Part shown: positions 11,301 to 25,673 of the stretch, piece after piece
How positions within the stretch are numbered: the first letter of the stretch is position 1
How the letters are laid out: each line of letters begins with the position of its first letter
DNA from: Leguminivora glycinivorella
Taxonomy: Eukaryota; Arthropoda; Insecta; Lepidoptera; Tortricidae
NCBI RefSeq assembly: GCF_023078275.1
Contig: NC_062991.1
Location: forward strand, 3,348,001 to 3,412,000
Direction of reading: 5' to 3'
Length of the DNA stretch: 64,000 bases
Translations under genes and position numbers: made by a program
Notes under the pieces: model-generated
The model's database searches: none
Told to the model about the DNA's origin: nothing
Seen by the model: only the letters and a program-made list of their open reading frames with translations

Positions 11301-14300
11301 ACCCTAAATTAGTTACTCAAACGTCTCAGAAAATTACATTTATTGTATGAAGAAAATGAACGGCCCCAAACGATTATTACTGAGCCAAAAAATTACCTAC
11401 ATACCTACATTTTCGTTACATTTGGGCCATTTTTTTCAAAGTTTTCCCACCCACTTTTTTTGTAACGTGGATATTTTTTACGCGCTTCGTCTATTATATA
11501 TTCTGTGGCTTCGTGCTCAGAATCGCGAGGACATGCTCAGAATCGCGAGGCCTTTCGATTCTGATAGGAAAAAAAATGATTCTGAGTGTAAACCACATAA
11601 AAAAAATTGTAATCCAAGAAAAGTGGGGGACAACTTTGAAAAAATTGGCCCATTTAATGTATGGAAATTTAATTATATAAGTTTTCAAGGTTTGTATTAT
11701 CAGGATTATCATAATCCCAGCAGGCTTAATCTTACGGAAGATCACGATACCTATTTTGGCACTTTACCCTTCGTTCTTTTCATATCATTTTATTAATTAA
11801 AATTAATCTAATTACTAATTAGATTAAATCTAAAGGTGACATAATACGCGGATAATATCCGGTTACTCATATCCGTGTATGACATATATTATTCATTTTT
11901 TACATATAAGTAATATTATCAAGACAAATATGCCTATAGATTATAATTTGTAGGATAGCATTATCTGCGCGCGTAGCCGAATGCACAAACGTTGCCATTT
12001 ACTTTACTTTAGTTTATTGTAATTATATATCTATCTCTATCGCTTTTGCATACTGGCGCGACAGAGCCAGACTACCTTTAGCGGCGTTTCGTTTTCGTTT
12101 CGCGCCGTAGAAATGCCATTCGGCTACGGGGCCTGATAAGATTTACAGATTTTCTTTATTGCTATTAAATGTTACAGATTTTGATACATTGCTTTATACT
12201 AGATTTTGCCTAAATTAGAAAATTGCGGAATGCTGACTTCCACCCCCCATTTTAGGGATTTCAGGAGTCAGAAAGATACAAAAAGTAGCCTATGTCACTC
12301 TCCATCCCTTCAACTATCTCCACTAAAAAATCACGTAAATTCGTCGCTCCGTTTTGCCGTGAAAGACGGACAAACAAACAGATACACACACTTTCCCATT
12401 TATTATATTACTAGCTTTTGCGGAATGCTCCAAACAAACTTCCACCCTTCATTTTAGGGAAGTAGGGAGTTAGAAAGAGACAAAACGTAGCCTATGTCAT
12501 TCTCCATCTCTTCAACTATCATCACTTAAAAAATCACGTCAATTCGTCACTCCGTTTTGCCGTGAAAGACGAATAAACAAACAATACACACCTCCCATTT
12601 ATAATATCAGTATGTGGCCGATATTCGAAGAACTGCGGGGATTAGCCCAGGACCGGGATAAGTGGCGTACATGAAGGGAGGCCTATGCTCAGCTGTGGGC
12701 GATTAACGGCTGAAATGATTAATATTAGTATGGATATTACCTACCGTCTTAAATATACATCACCGTGAGAAAATGACTATTTACTCAGATAAACTTAATT
12801 ATGTTTACATAAAGTGGCGCCTACGTCTATTTCTTAATCACTCAAAACACAAACTTATTATTATCTCAGAGTAAAAATGATCCCAATTATTTTATCATGT
12901 TCTATGCGCGTGTTAAATGATCTTTGAACTTTAACATTCATTAAAAATATAATCCTTAATAGATATAGGTCCTACGAAAGTCTAATTTTATTTGACCAAT
13001 TCTCAAAATGTCTGTACATAATATACATGTAGACCTATTCGATATTGTGAAAAAAATCTAGGGCGGTAAAATACATGGTGCATGATCTACAAGATTTCCC
13101 AAAATATCCCAGGAAGTTTGTATGAAACTTTCTTTTTTGTTACCTACCAGATTTCTGTACCTCTTCGGTAACAAAATAGGAAAGTTTCATACAAGCTTAC
13201 TGCGACATTTTGGGAAATTTGGGAGATCTTGCTTAGCAATCATGTAAGTACTCTACTAGAGATGGGCCGAATACGGACTTTGCCGAATACCAATATTTGG
13301 GCCAAACATTCGGTTCAGTTGTTACCGAACCGAACATTCGGCCGAATATTCGGTTCCGCCATATTTTAAATCCTGACTTAGAGTTAAAAACTTTTCAATG
13401 ATTGGTAAGTAATGGGTACTAAGGCTCTTATGTTCCTATAATTTAGTGCATAAGAAAAATTTGGGTTTGTATCTTAAGCTATGTTATTTAAATTTTTAAC
13501 ATAATTAATTAATGTCCTGCCTACCCCTTTATGGGATACAGGCGTGTTTGTATGTAATTAATTATTGTAGGTACTTATATTTTAACGCATTTTTAAATCC
13601 GTTAGGTGGTTTCTTAGAATGCTGAAATAGGATGTCATTATCCGATGAATTACGAAAAAACTTATGCTATTATTTACTTTGTTTATTCGGTAAATATTCG
13701 GCAATATAACCGAACTATTTGGCCGAATACGAACATTGAAAAACTTGCCGAATATGCCGAATACCGAATATTTACCGAATATTCGGCCCATCTCTATACT
13801 CTACGATAGGATGGTAGGATACTACCATTTATTTTTAAATATGGAAGGCGTGATCCAAATGTAGGTACAATCTTTTTGATAATTGCTCATTTACGTAGTA
13901 AGTGTCGTTCTCACGGAAAATGGCGGGGTCAGGAGATAAAGCGATTAATTAAAAGAAAATAAACAAGTTATCAGTCGTCGTGGAGATTATTCAACTCGGT
14001 GAATGTGAGAATTGGTTTTAGCTAGGTTATTGCAAGAGGATTGTCACAAATACTGTGAATGTGTGTATAGTCCATTTACTGAGTGCCACCTAGTCCAACT
14101 CCTGTGTGCGTAGCCAAATGCACAAACGCTCTTGCGTATTGGCGCGACAGAGCTAGACTACCTTTCGCGGCGTTTCGATTACGTTTCGCGTCGCAGAAAT
14201 GCCATTCGGCTACGGGACCTGGGGGCCGATTTTTGAGTCTCACTGTCACTAAAATTCCGGTTGAAAACGGTGACTTGCCTATTATTTTCAGTGACAATTT

Positions 14301-17300
14301 TCTGAATTCGAACGCGTGAGACTCAAAAATCGGCCCGCTGGTCCTTACTGAAAATCAGCGTCGCGGAGTGGGCCATGTGGCTCACGTCGAGACACCCAGT
14401 TGACCTTTTAGCGCAATCCACTATTATGTACAATTATTAGATTAAGCTAGTTATAAGTATGTGTATTTTGTGCTAATCAACGTCTTTTCTTTCTTTCTTT
14501 CTTTCTTCTAATACGTACATATAAACGTACATACATACATACAATCACGCCCACAAAGGGGTAGGCAGAACACATTAAACTACTAAAGCTTCAGTGCCAC
14601 TCTTGGCAAATAAGGGGTTGAAAGAAAACGAAACTGTGACATTGCAGTGACAGGTTGCCAGCCTACGCCACAATTTAACCCATATCCCACAGTCGCCTTC
14701 TACGACACCCACGGGAAGAAAAGGGGTGTTGAGATTCTTAACCCGTCACCACACAGGCATACACACAGACAGGCAGACATAAGTATAAACGTGATATATG
14801 GAATCATGCCTGCAGCTGTATTTCTTCCTAAACGGGCTATGCAGAGCATATGAAACTCACGTTTATTCACATATAAAAAGGTTGAATGATAACGAAATTG
14901 AGATAATGCAGTGACAAGTTGCTATCGACTACACTACAATGGAGCCCACACAGTCGACATCTACAATATCCTCGGGAGGAATGGGGTGGTGTTTTTTTTA
15001 ACAAAGGGACACAAATAAATTTAAATTAAGGAAACTGTAAGTCTACAATATTAGTAATTTACACTGTAATAATTGTCATAATATGAGACTGTTTGTTTCT
15101 TAAGAAATAAAATAAAAAAAAATAAAAAAATAAATAAATAAATTGATTTACTATGAATATTCTAAAAATTAAATAAGATATATTACAACTATGAATTTAT
15201 AATAATTATGTTAAACACATAAAATTCAGCCTTGAGAATTTAAGCATAGCTAGTGTTTAAAAAAAACTTTATAGCAAAAAAATGGCCGACGGGCCGATCT
15301 AGGTAATAGGGTATACGAATTCTACATTATCCCAAGTTTTATCCTTGAGAAAATGAGGAATGTCTGGCGGCTCTGGTGTAGCCGAATGGCATTTCTGCGA
15401 CGCGAAACGAAAACGAAACGCCGCGAAAGGTAGTCTGGCTCTGTCGCGCCAATACGCAAGAGCGATAGAGATAGATATCTACGAGCGTTTCGTTTCGTGA
15501 GCGTTTGTGCCATTCGGTTACGTAGCTTGGGTTCTTAGTCTATTTAATAATACATACATATTTAATAATAATATATAATAAATACGTGAGATAACCGCCA
15601 TGTGGGATGTTGAATCAACGATCATTGTTCCGATAGTCGTTTCAGCGAACGGTCTCATAGCGAAGAGTCTCGACCAACATCTTAAGAGACTCTCGCTAGG
15701 TGGCTGGATCAAGGGCCAGATGCAGAAGGCGGTGATCTTGGACACAGCGCGGATAGTCCGACGGTTCCTCTCTCTGCAGCCCTAACCACCGGCAGCTTGG
15801 GCCCTGCCCCGCTGCTGGCGGCACCCTAGGTTAGGTTTTTTATAATGTGTTTATATGTTTTTTATATTTTTTTTGTATGTGTTTTTGTATTTTACTTTTA
15901 TATTAATATTATAAACAGCCTAGCCTAAGAAACAAAATAAATACTGAGAAATATTAATAATACATACAGTACGCGTCTTCGCTAATGGCACTATAAATGA
16001 TGTAACACATTTCATTTTATCATAAGCTACTTTCTGAACCTTGGACCTAATGCTTCAATATTTAAACGATTGTTATGCTTTGATGGCAATTTTTTCTATT
16101 CCTATATTACTCAATGAGATTTTAAATGGACTTTGTACCAGTCTTTTAAAACTTAGCAGTTTGTAGTTGACGTTATAATTTTCAATTCAGCTGATTTTTA
16201 TCACGTGCGTGGCACTATTTAATTTAAGATAATGTTTAATTTAACCAATTACTACCTACTAAGCAAAGAGGATCGAGTATTATAGAGAGTTACTGTCGAA
16301 ATAAAATGTGTAATCACAGTGCATTAGACTGCCATCGCTTGACACAGGAAAAACTTTTGAACCTCAGTTTTGACAATTTGGTCCATATTCTTAGCTTGCT
16401 ATGTGTTAAAATGTCAAATATTGATATTAGCGCCATCTACTCGTAGCTAGGTTTACTGGTGAAACCCGATAAATCGAGATATGTAATTTGTCCTTGAAAT
16501 AACAACATTGCGGAAATTGCACGTACTTAGTTCGAATTTCAAAAACCACTTTGCTCAACTTATCGGGTTTCACCAGTAAATCCTCGCTGAGCGTACCCCA
16601 AAGGTGTAATGCCATCTAGCCCACCGTACCTTTTTCTATATGGTACTGAGGTACGTTTTTTTCTTAGACTTTATCTGTCTATACGGAGTTATATATGCTA
16701 CTAAGATATACAGATGTATTGCGAAAAGGGTCCTTCGGAAACGTTCGTATTTGTCATGCTAGTTCAGTCATATACATTTTGTATTGACACTGACTAAATT
16801 GCATGACACGTTCGTACGTTTCCGTAACAATTCGAAGGCAAATCTTTTCGCACTACATCTGTACTAGCGATGAAAAAAGCCGGAAAATTCCCGGTTTTTT
16901 TCCATTTCACTTGTTTTTTTCAGAAATTTATAGAAAGAAACCGCGAAACTTTCGGCTCGTATTTTTCGGAAAAAAACGATTTAAACCGAAAAAAACGAAT
17001 TGAAAAAAACCGAATGCAGTTTTCAATTTAAAAATTTCAGTTAAAAAGTATTTAAAGCATAGTTAATTTAGAATTGGTACGCGATGGGAGGAATTTAATT
17101 TTTAAATGAAAAGAAAAAAGTAAACAATATTTTTTATTGCAGAATATAAAAGATCGTTTATTAATTTATAGCGTGTCACATATATTTCAATCATTCAGTA
17201 TGTTTATGCACAAAATTACGGACTTTTCTGAAAATAGTATTCATCATCCTCTGAACAAGATTTTCATCCATCTTTTTTGTCTGTTGATTCCGTGTGGACC

Positions 17301-20300
17301 GCAAGGAGTGGATATTTTGAATTATTTTGCCACTATTATTTGATTGTCCTTTAATGAAATAATGATTTGGGCAATAATTATTGCCTAGTAGTTTTTGGAA
17401 ATTCAACAATTTAGCAATCATTGACCCAGACCAAGGGGATTTTTCACGTATTTGTTCACAGTGCATTTTCGCCGGTCAACGTCCATCATCAATAACTTAC
17501 AAACGCAAAAAGTTAGATCAACCAAATTTCTAATATAGAGTTATCAACGTATTAAAATTAAGATGTCATTATCAGTTTTTTTTTAATTTTTAAATATATT
17601 TTTTTTTATTCGTCGCTAAACGCGTGCCAATACTATGTTAACTATGCTTTACTTGACTTTTTAAAGGTTTTGAAACCTTTACACATTGCTTTTTACTACT
17701 GACGGGTATTTGATGGCTGAATTCGCCGAGTATGCAGAGAGCAAAAGAAGGCTTTTGGGCAAATGAAGTTATTTGGTGGCCTGTCATGAACATAACCCCA
17801 CTGAGTTGGTGGAAAGGGTTATGTTCTACCAAACTGCTGTCAAATATTGCGGTTAGATTGCTCAGTATTCCTCCATCGTCCGCCGCAGCTGAGAGAAATT
17901 GGTCATTGTTTGGACGGACACCAGAGACAGAAATCGGCTATTGCCAAAGCGTCTTAATCTAGACAAGCGGTAGCGTGTCAAGCCAAGTTCAAGTAACAGA
18001 ACTGGCGAGCAGCACCGTGTGTTATATTACACGAACCATTTGGAGCCACTTTTGACCCCCTCATAACTCAAAAACTATTTTACATAAACGTGTCAAATTT
18101 GGCTCATATATTGAGACATGCGAGATAGACATATTAATTAATAAGCGTTCTCTAGTGGTTGTTCACTTCGACGAAAAAAGTCGTCGAAGTGAACAACCAA
18201 GGCATTTATCATATTATTGAACTTGGCTCTCATTTCACATTTACGTTTTTGATGGGATAAATTAATCTTTATTCGGGCGAATTTGCACCTACAAACGGAC
18301 TACACCGACCACATGGAAGAAGAAATAACAAGTATATGATGAGAGTGACAGTGATTTGAGTGACTAAATAAATACTTATTTTAATAATGTGCTCGTTTTT
18401 TTCCTAAAAAACCCGAAAAAAACCGAAAAAAACGAAAATTTCATAAACTCCTGAAAAAAACATTTGATTTTTTCCGGTTTTTTCAACGCTAATCTGTACA
18501 TAACTTTAAAAAAAAAATCTTGAAAAAAAAAACTACTACTAAGATATAATTAAACCGGTAGAGATACTATATTATATTTATGATAATATTTGCACATGGT
18601 AGCAATTAAAACTAATTACATATCTATAACAATATCTATATTACTTAGGTCTGTGATGACACATAAATACATAATTAAGTCATTAGATAATCATAATATA
18701 ATATTACAGACACATATTTCTTAATCATTTACTTGAACAAAAGGAGAGATATACAGGGTGTCCCACGGCGATGCCACATGGAGGGGAAGTACCTTAAATA
18801 TCGTAGATAGCATATTTTGCTGAAAGAAGACTTTATTTTATTTTCAAAACTTAGTAAAAGTGCATTCAAATTTCTTTAATTTTTACTATGAGGACTTATA
18901 CAGGGTGTATTTTGATAGCGGGTCAGTAAGGCCGGTATAAGATCCCGTAGTCCTACATGAAAATAGTCTAAGGGGACCATCAATCAATTTCAAATTGATG
19001 AAAAATGGCATTTACAGATTTTGGAAAAAACATTCAGGGTGCGAGAAAAAGGGCATTTTTGACAAACTTTTTTAGTACCTTGGAGACATCGAAATACCAA
19101 AAACATTACCCATTAGACCGTTTTCACATTATCCGATCCGATATCGGATGTCGGAAGGATTTCAATAGAAAAAATCCAAGATGGCGCCTGTAATGTATGG
19201 GATATCGGTCCGACATCCGATATCGGATCGGATAATGTGAAAACGCACTTAGGGTAGCATATCCTCGGACTCATTATAGGTTAGGGGCAACAAACAAATT
19301 AAATTTATTTAAAATTGCAAACGGGACTTAAGACGATACAGGAGGGGTCAATTCTCCATACAAACGCTCTCGACTTGACTATCCTCCCTGGTTTTTGAAG
19401 ATATAGCAATGATTTTTTTTTTCAACACAGATTATTATTATTTTTATCTGTGTCGGACCGTTTTGATTTTTTTGATATTCTTATTTTTAAAGACGCTAGA
19501 GCCCCATTAAATTTTTTTAAAAGCGGCCTTATTGATTATGATGCAAAAAAAGGTGTGGTATTCAAAATTGGTAACAATTAGCCAAAAAAAAAAACTAAAC
19601 GGTCCGACACAGATTATTTAAAAATTACGGACACCACCAGTGGCGAAGGTCGGATTCGAACCGGCGTCTTTAGCAATCGGGCTAACCTTCCGATTCCGGC
19701 CTTCGCAGGTGGTGTCCGTCATTTTTTCTTTAATATATCATCTTATTGCAGTGACAGGTTGCCAGCCTCTCGCCTACGCCACAATTTAACCCATATCCCA
19801 CAGTCGCCTTCTACGACACCCACGGGAAGAAAGGGGGTGGTGAAATTCTTAACCCGTCACCACACAGGTGCAAACAGTTTCATTTTCTTTCAACCCCTTA
19901 CTTGTCAAGAGTGGCACTAAAGCTTTAGTAGTTTCATGTGCTCTACCTACCCCTTTATGGGATACAGGCGTGATTGTATGATTGTATGTATATCATCTTA
20001 TTTCGATTTTTAATTTATATATAGTAGTGTGACTACATAAAAAACACAAATCAAAATATTTGTTAAAATAATTTGATTTGTTCCCATAGTTGCGTAAGTA
20101 ACCATTATACAATTTTTCTATTTTGTATTTTGTATTTGTATTTCCCAAAGCCAGCGTCCGTCGCCTTTCCGCGCATGCGCGCTGTATCGAAAAAACTGAA
20201 AACGCATTGTTTGGCTCTGTGACCATGGCAACACATTGTTATAACGGTACTACGCGCGTGCGCGGGAAGGCTTTGGGCAGTTGAGCTGACAGTCCAAACC

Positions 20301-23300
20301 TTTGCGTCAAAATACAGGAAACAGTGTGAATTTTCACGAAAGTTATTCAGAAAACTATTAAAAACTATGTGCATGGTCGTAGAAAAACTATTATATGCAA
20401 CGGTGTTTAACTGAGTCAAAAAACACTCGTGGCGTTTACCCACGCCACTCGTCTTTTTTGAGCTCCTTTAAACGCCTGTTTCATAAAATTATATACGATC
20501 GTATCAGTCATGTAATAATCGTACAATATGTATGTACATTGTATGTATTGTTTAATTATCATACCGTAAACTGAGATAGGCACCACACAAAAAAGATTTG
20601 CATTATGTTATATAATATATCTTATATAGGTCATCTCTCGAAGTCACACGTATGACGCTGACAGGCTTTATATCAACTTTTTTTTCGTTTAGATTCACAC
20701 TTTTATAAATATTTAGTTTAATTTGTATAAACTATAAACTTCCGTGATATGAGGCTGATTCGTGCTATCAACATTAATAACACACATGGAAAATGCCACT
20801 AAATAAATATAAGTAGATCTAACACTTTTCAATTAGCAGAAAAATTTAATAGCAATTAAATATTTTTTTTTTATAATTGTAACACTTATTTAATTCACAA
20901 CACAAGTGATTCGAGTCATCATCCTTCTTCCGTTATCCCGGCATTTGCCACGGCTCATGGTAGCCTGGGGTCCGCTTTGACAAGTAATCCCAAGATTTAG
21001 CGTAGGCACTAGTTTTACGAAAGCCGAGATTCATGTATCCATACTTAATATTATAAATAGGAAAGTGTCTGTGTCTGTTTGTTTGTCCTTTCCACGGAAA
21101 AACGGATTATTTAAGTGCAGATAGTTGAAGGGATGGAAAGTGACATAGGGTAATTTTTGTCTCTTTCTAAGCCCCCTCTTCCCTAAAATGGGGGAGGAGG
21201 GGGGGGGGTAGAAGTTTGTATGGAGCATTCCGCAATATTCGAATTTAACGCGAGCGAAGCCGCTGGCCAAAGCTAGTTTTAAATAAATGAGATGACACTA
21301 GGTAAGACCTTTACCGCTAGGTCTAGGTCTAGGTTACTATTACCAAAGAGGATCGAGTATTAAAGAGCGTTACTGTCAAAGCAAAATGTGTAATCACAGT
21401 GCATAGACTGCCATCTCTCGACACAGCCTTAAAACTTTTGAACCTCAGTTTTGACAATTTGGCCCATATTCTGAGCTTGATATGTTTTAAAATGTCAAAT
21501 TTTAATATTAGCGCCATCTAGCTGAGCCTACCCCAAAGGTGTAACGCCATCTAGGTCACCACTGCTTTATCTATATGGTACTGAGGTACGTTTTTTTCTT
21601 AGACTTTATCCGTCTAGATGGAGTTATATAGGTCTTTGCTATTACCCAAAGAGAATATAATCACTACGTCACACCTCGGACACTGACGATCAAATATTTG
21701 AAAGAGGCGCGTTCCTAGCACACATTCTAAGCTCGTGTACGTGAACGCGTACCATGCTTGTACCTATGAGTGAAATATGACAGATTGACTGTTCGCATTT
21801 TTGACAGGCGGTAACAGTGAGGTAACCGAGAGGGGGTGGGCAGCGCTTATAGAGGGGAGCGGGAGTGGCCATACTGTACGATAGTACTCTTTATTATACT
21901 GTGACTGTGGTGACTACGTTCTACTACTACCCTATACACTTAGAACCCTGTCTTCTTGACAACGTACTTCATTTGCTATAGAAGTCACTTTGGCGTTTAC
22001 TGTGAAAAGGTAGTTAACCAAGTGGCCTAGGGCACTGTAGAACTATGTCATAGTGACGTTATAAATTAGATTTTAAGAAATCTCTTACTGCTTGTCATTT
22101 TGACATGGGCGTAAAGTGGCCTAGTGTTCCAATTGGTTGACTGTGAAAGAAAGAAAGAAAATATTTATTTGCTTAAACATGGTAATTGCATACAGATGTT
22201 TAAAGTAATTACTAATTAAATTGTATCACATGCTTAGCCAAAACAAATATGGCATGCAAATTAACTTAAAACTAAAATATAAAGATTGCACATAATCACA
22301 CGCAATTCAGATTTCAATATAAATACATTATAAACACATTTAACTAACAATAATTACATTTAATAAATAATAATACACAATCGCATTTAATAAGAAAGGT
22401 CAAAATGAAATTACAAAAAGAAAAACATTAAATAATAGCATTAAAATAGCATTCCAAAATTAATTTAAATTCATACATTTATATTATCAGAATAGTGCAT
22501 AAAATCATTCAAAGAATAAAAGCATTTGTAAAGCATTGTGTTCTGTCACTTGACTATACCAAGGATGCTGGCAGCATTTCGTTGTATCGCTACATTCGCT
22601 ACTTCAGTACGCGCAAGACGGACTCTGATCGATTTGATTTCACGAAGTCGCAAGCGTAAATGGTAAATGTCAACTCATGGTAGCAGTACAGATTGTATTA
22701 TCACGCTGGTTCGGTCGTGTGCCTTTTATCAAACTTATCAATACCATGTTAGTTTAAAGTAAAGCCAGCGACCCATGTTGATAAGATCTTTATCAGTTAC
22801 TGTGGTCAGTAGGCATTCAGAAGTTGAGTGGGTTTGGTCAAATTTAAGTCTTAGAATAATGAAAATGAAAATGAAAATGAAATATTTATTTTTCAAGTAG
22901 GCATATTACAATGCGCATATGAACGTCAAATAAAGCTACGCCGGCTCTAACCCTACGCCTCAGCCTCGAGAAGATTTCAGTCCCCCTCAGTTGGGAGGGG
23001 GGTATCCACTATGGGACCGGCAAGAATATAAATAATAGTACAAGTACAGAAGGAACACTTCTTTAATATTAACAAAATGCCGCCATTCTAAATTCTTACC
23101 TACATTAAGACGCTGACAACAACCAATGACCTTGACGCTAGCGTACACTATCTATTCGCATGGGAGTAAGTGAGAGCGCGATATCACTAAAAGAGGGCGG
23201 CTAGGTACGAAAAGTACGGAAAAATATTAAAATAAAATAGAAAGATGCATTATTTGTGCAATATGTTTCGTTAGTGTTTTAGATATGTATATTTTTGTTA

Positions 23301-25642
23301 TTGTAATTTTAATTAAAGACAACTAAGTGAATTATTGAACGACATAGAACCGTTAAATGACGAACTCGAGACCAATCTTTGCAATTTTTTTCTATCGAGC
23401 CGATTTCGTTAAATCGTGTATCGAGTACGGCTATGTTCGTTGAAATGTAATGAATAATAAATAGTTATTTGTTATACAAGGGGGCAAAGTTGTATTTTAA
23501 CGTCGAGTGTGGAATTGAAAAACGAGCAAGTGAAAGGATTCTATAGTTGAACCACGAGCGAAGCGAGTGGTTCGAGAATAGAATCCTGAACTTGCGAGTT
23601 TTTTAACACACGAGAAGTAAAATACATTTGCACCCGAGTGTAACACAAAACTTTTCCCCTTACTATAGCGAGGAAACTACAACGCAAAAAATGCGTTTAT
23701 CACTGCTTCCAGTAGTTCCACAGGTGGTAAATCATCTTTATTACTAGATTCACCTACTTTTATCAATTTTAAAGCAGTTAATTTGACTTTATTAAAGGTC
23801 AAATTACTTTACCCACTAGTGGATAAAATGCGTTTTTACCCGCTGGTATTAAAGGACAAAACACGTGTTTCCGAGCTAGTGAGGGGAAAATATAATTTAC
23901 TTGCTTTACTGAAACTAATAGTTTGTCTTTAAAAACTGCGCAAGTAACTTCAATTTTGTGCAGTTGGGTGTTGTCAGCCCCTTAACAGTAAACGGACCGC
24001 ACGCGAGCAGCCGACATTGAATTTTATTGCGCCGCGCGATGGTCGTCCACTGAATGGGCCGCGAACCGCCGACATGTACTTGTATTGAATCGCGGAGTGA
24101 GCTGCCCCTGATGGTCTTATGCAAATGATGATCACACAACAAAATACGGTACAAATGGCGGACTTAATGCCTCAAGGCATTCTCTACCAATCAACCAATG
24201 GGATTTATCACGCCTGTTTTCCCAATAGGGGTAGGCAGAGCCCATGAAACTGCCACTTCTTTTCAGTGCCACTATTAGTAATAAGGGGTTGAAAGATACC
24301 AAAATCGTAATATTTCAATTAGGTACAGGTTGCCCACACCAATTTTGACGTCTAAAGCCACTAGCAAAAGGGAATGTACAAGTTTCTAATGGGGTGGCAA
24401 CGCGCATGTGACACTATTTGAGTTGCAGGCGTCCGTAGGTTGCGGTGACCGCTTTACATCAGGCGGGCCGTATGCTTGTTAGCCACCGACGTAGTAAAAA
24501 AAAAAAACTATGCAAAGTATGGCTGGTCCTATATATTTCACCCTGTATATATTCTACAACAAAGCGAAATAGCAAAGAATTTCAGGGTTGTGGTCGAGCT
24601 TTAAGCAGAAGACGTTGAGAGCAACCAAAAGCACCTTTGTACACGAAGAAACGCGTCTAATAATACTTAGTAGGGATGTACCGACTATTGATTTGGCCGA
24701 CTAGGCCGACTACCGACTAGTCGGCGCTTGGGTGGCCGATTAGTCGGCCGACTAGTCGGCTAGTCGGCCAAAACATAATTTTCGACTAAATTCACATTTT
24801 GAATGTCATTTTTGGTCCTTCAAACGCGCTTTTCATGATTTTTTTACAAGTTCAAAGGTTCATGACAATATATATACATTTTCCATTTTTGACAACCGGC
24901 TTGGCTTAGTGGGTAGTGATCCTGCCTATGAAGTTGATAATCCTAGGTCCGAGTAGGATATTTATTTCTGATAAATACAGATATTTGTTATTTTGACAAA
25001 AAACAGGAATTACGAATAGTTACATAATACAACCATAATTTTCAGATGGTAATTTAATTTTGTACTGTTTTTCTATCACTAATGAAGTGCCGACTAATCG
25101 GCCCTTTTTGCCGACTAGTCGCCGACTAATCGCCGACTACAAATGTGGCCGGATAGTCGGCTTTCCCGACTAGTCGGCGACTAGTCGGCGACTAGTCGGT
25201 ACATCCTTAATACTTAGCGGAACTCGTATCAGCACAATTGGGGCGCGGTAATAAAAAGCGGCCCGCGGCCCGGCACCGTGACCCCGCTAAACGTTATCGG
25301 ACAGCCCTCCAGTGCGTGTCTGGGGACTCTGGAGACACGTGAATAGATAAGGTGTGAGGAAGAAAAGCGTATGTTAATAAAACCCTGCACCCCCTTAATA
25401 CATGTGCCAGGTAACATAGATCAAAGCAAACGTATCTATAAGCGTGTCAAATGAACTCGGTAAAATCCACTGTCCGTCTTTAATCGCAGCTTGAAGTCAA
25501 CAACCCCGACCGCGACATAGTAGACCGATTTTCATGAAACATAGCTAAGATCACTCCCGACTAACTCAGCTTTCAGACAAAAAAAAACTAAATCTAAATC
25601 GGTTCATCCTAGGAAGCTACGATGCCACAGACAGACACACAC

Positions 25643-25673
<31 letters not shown>

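Noticed and set aside
11347..11796. 149-codon plus-strand frame
   Set aside because: It spans an inverted-repeat element (11418-11656) and has no family resemblance, only biased low-complexity residues.
20105..20443. 112-codon minus-strand frame
   Set aside because: It lies entirely in dispersed repeat I, whose other copy at 56360-56715 does not keep the frame.
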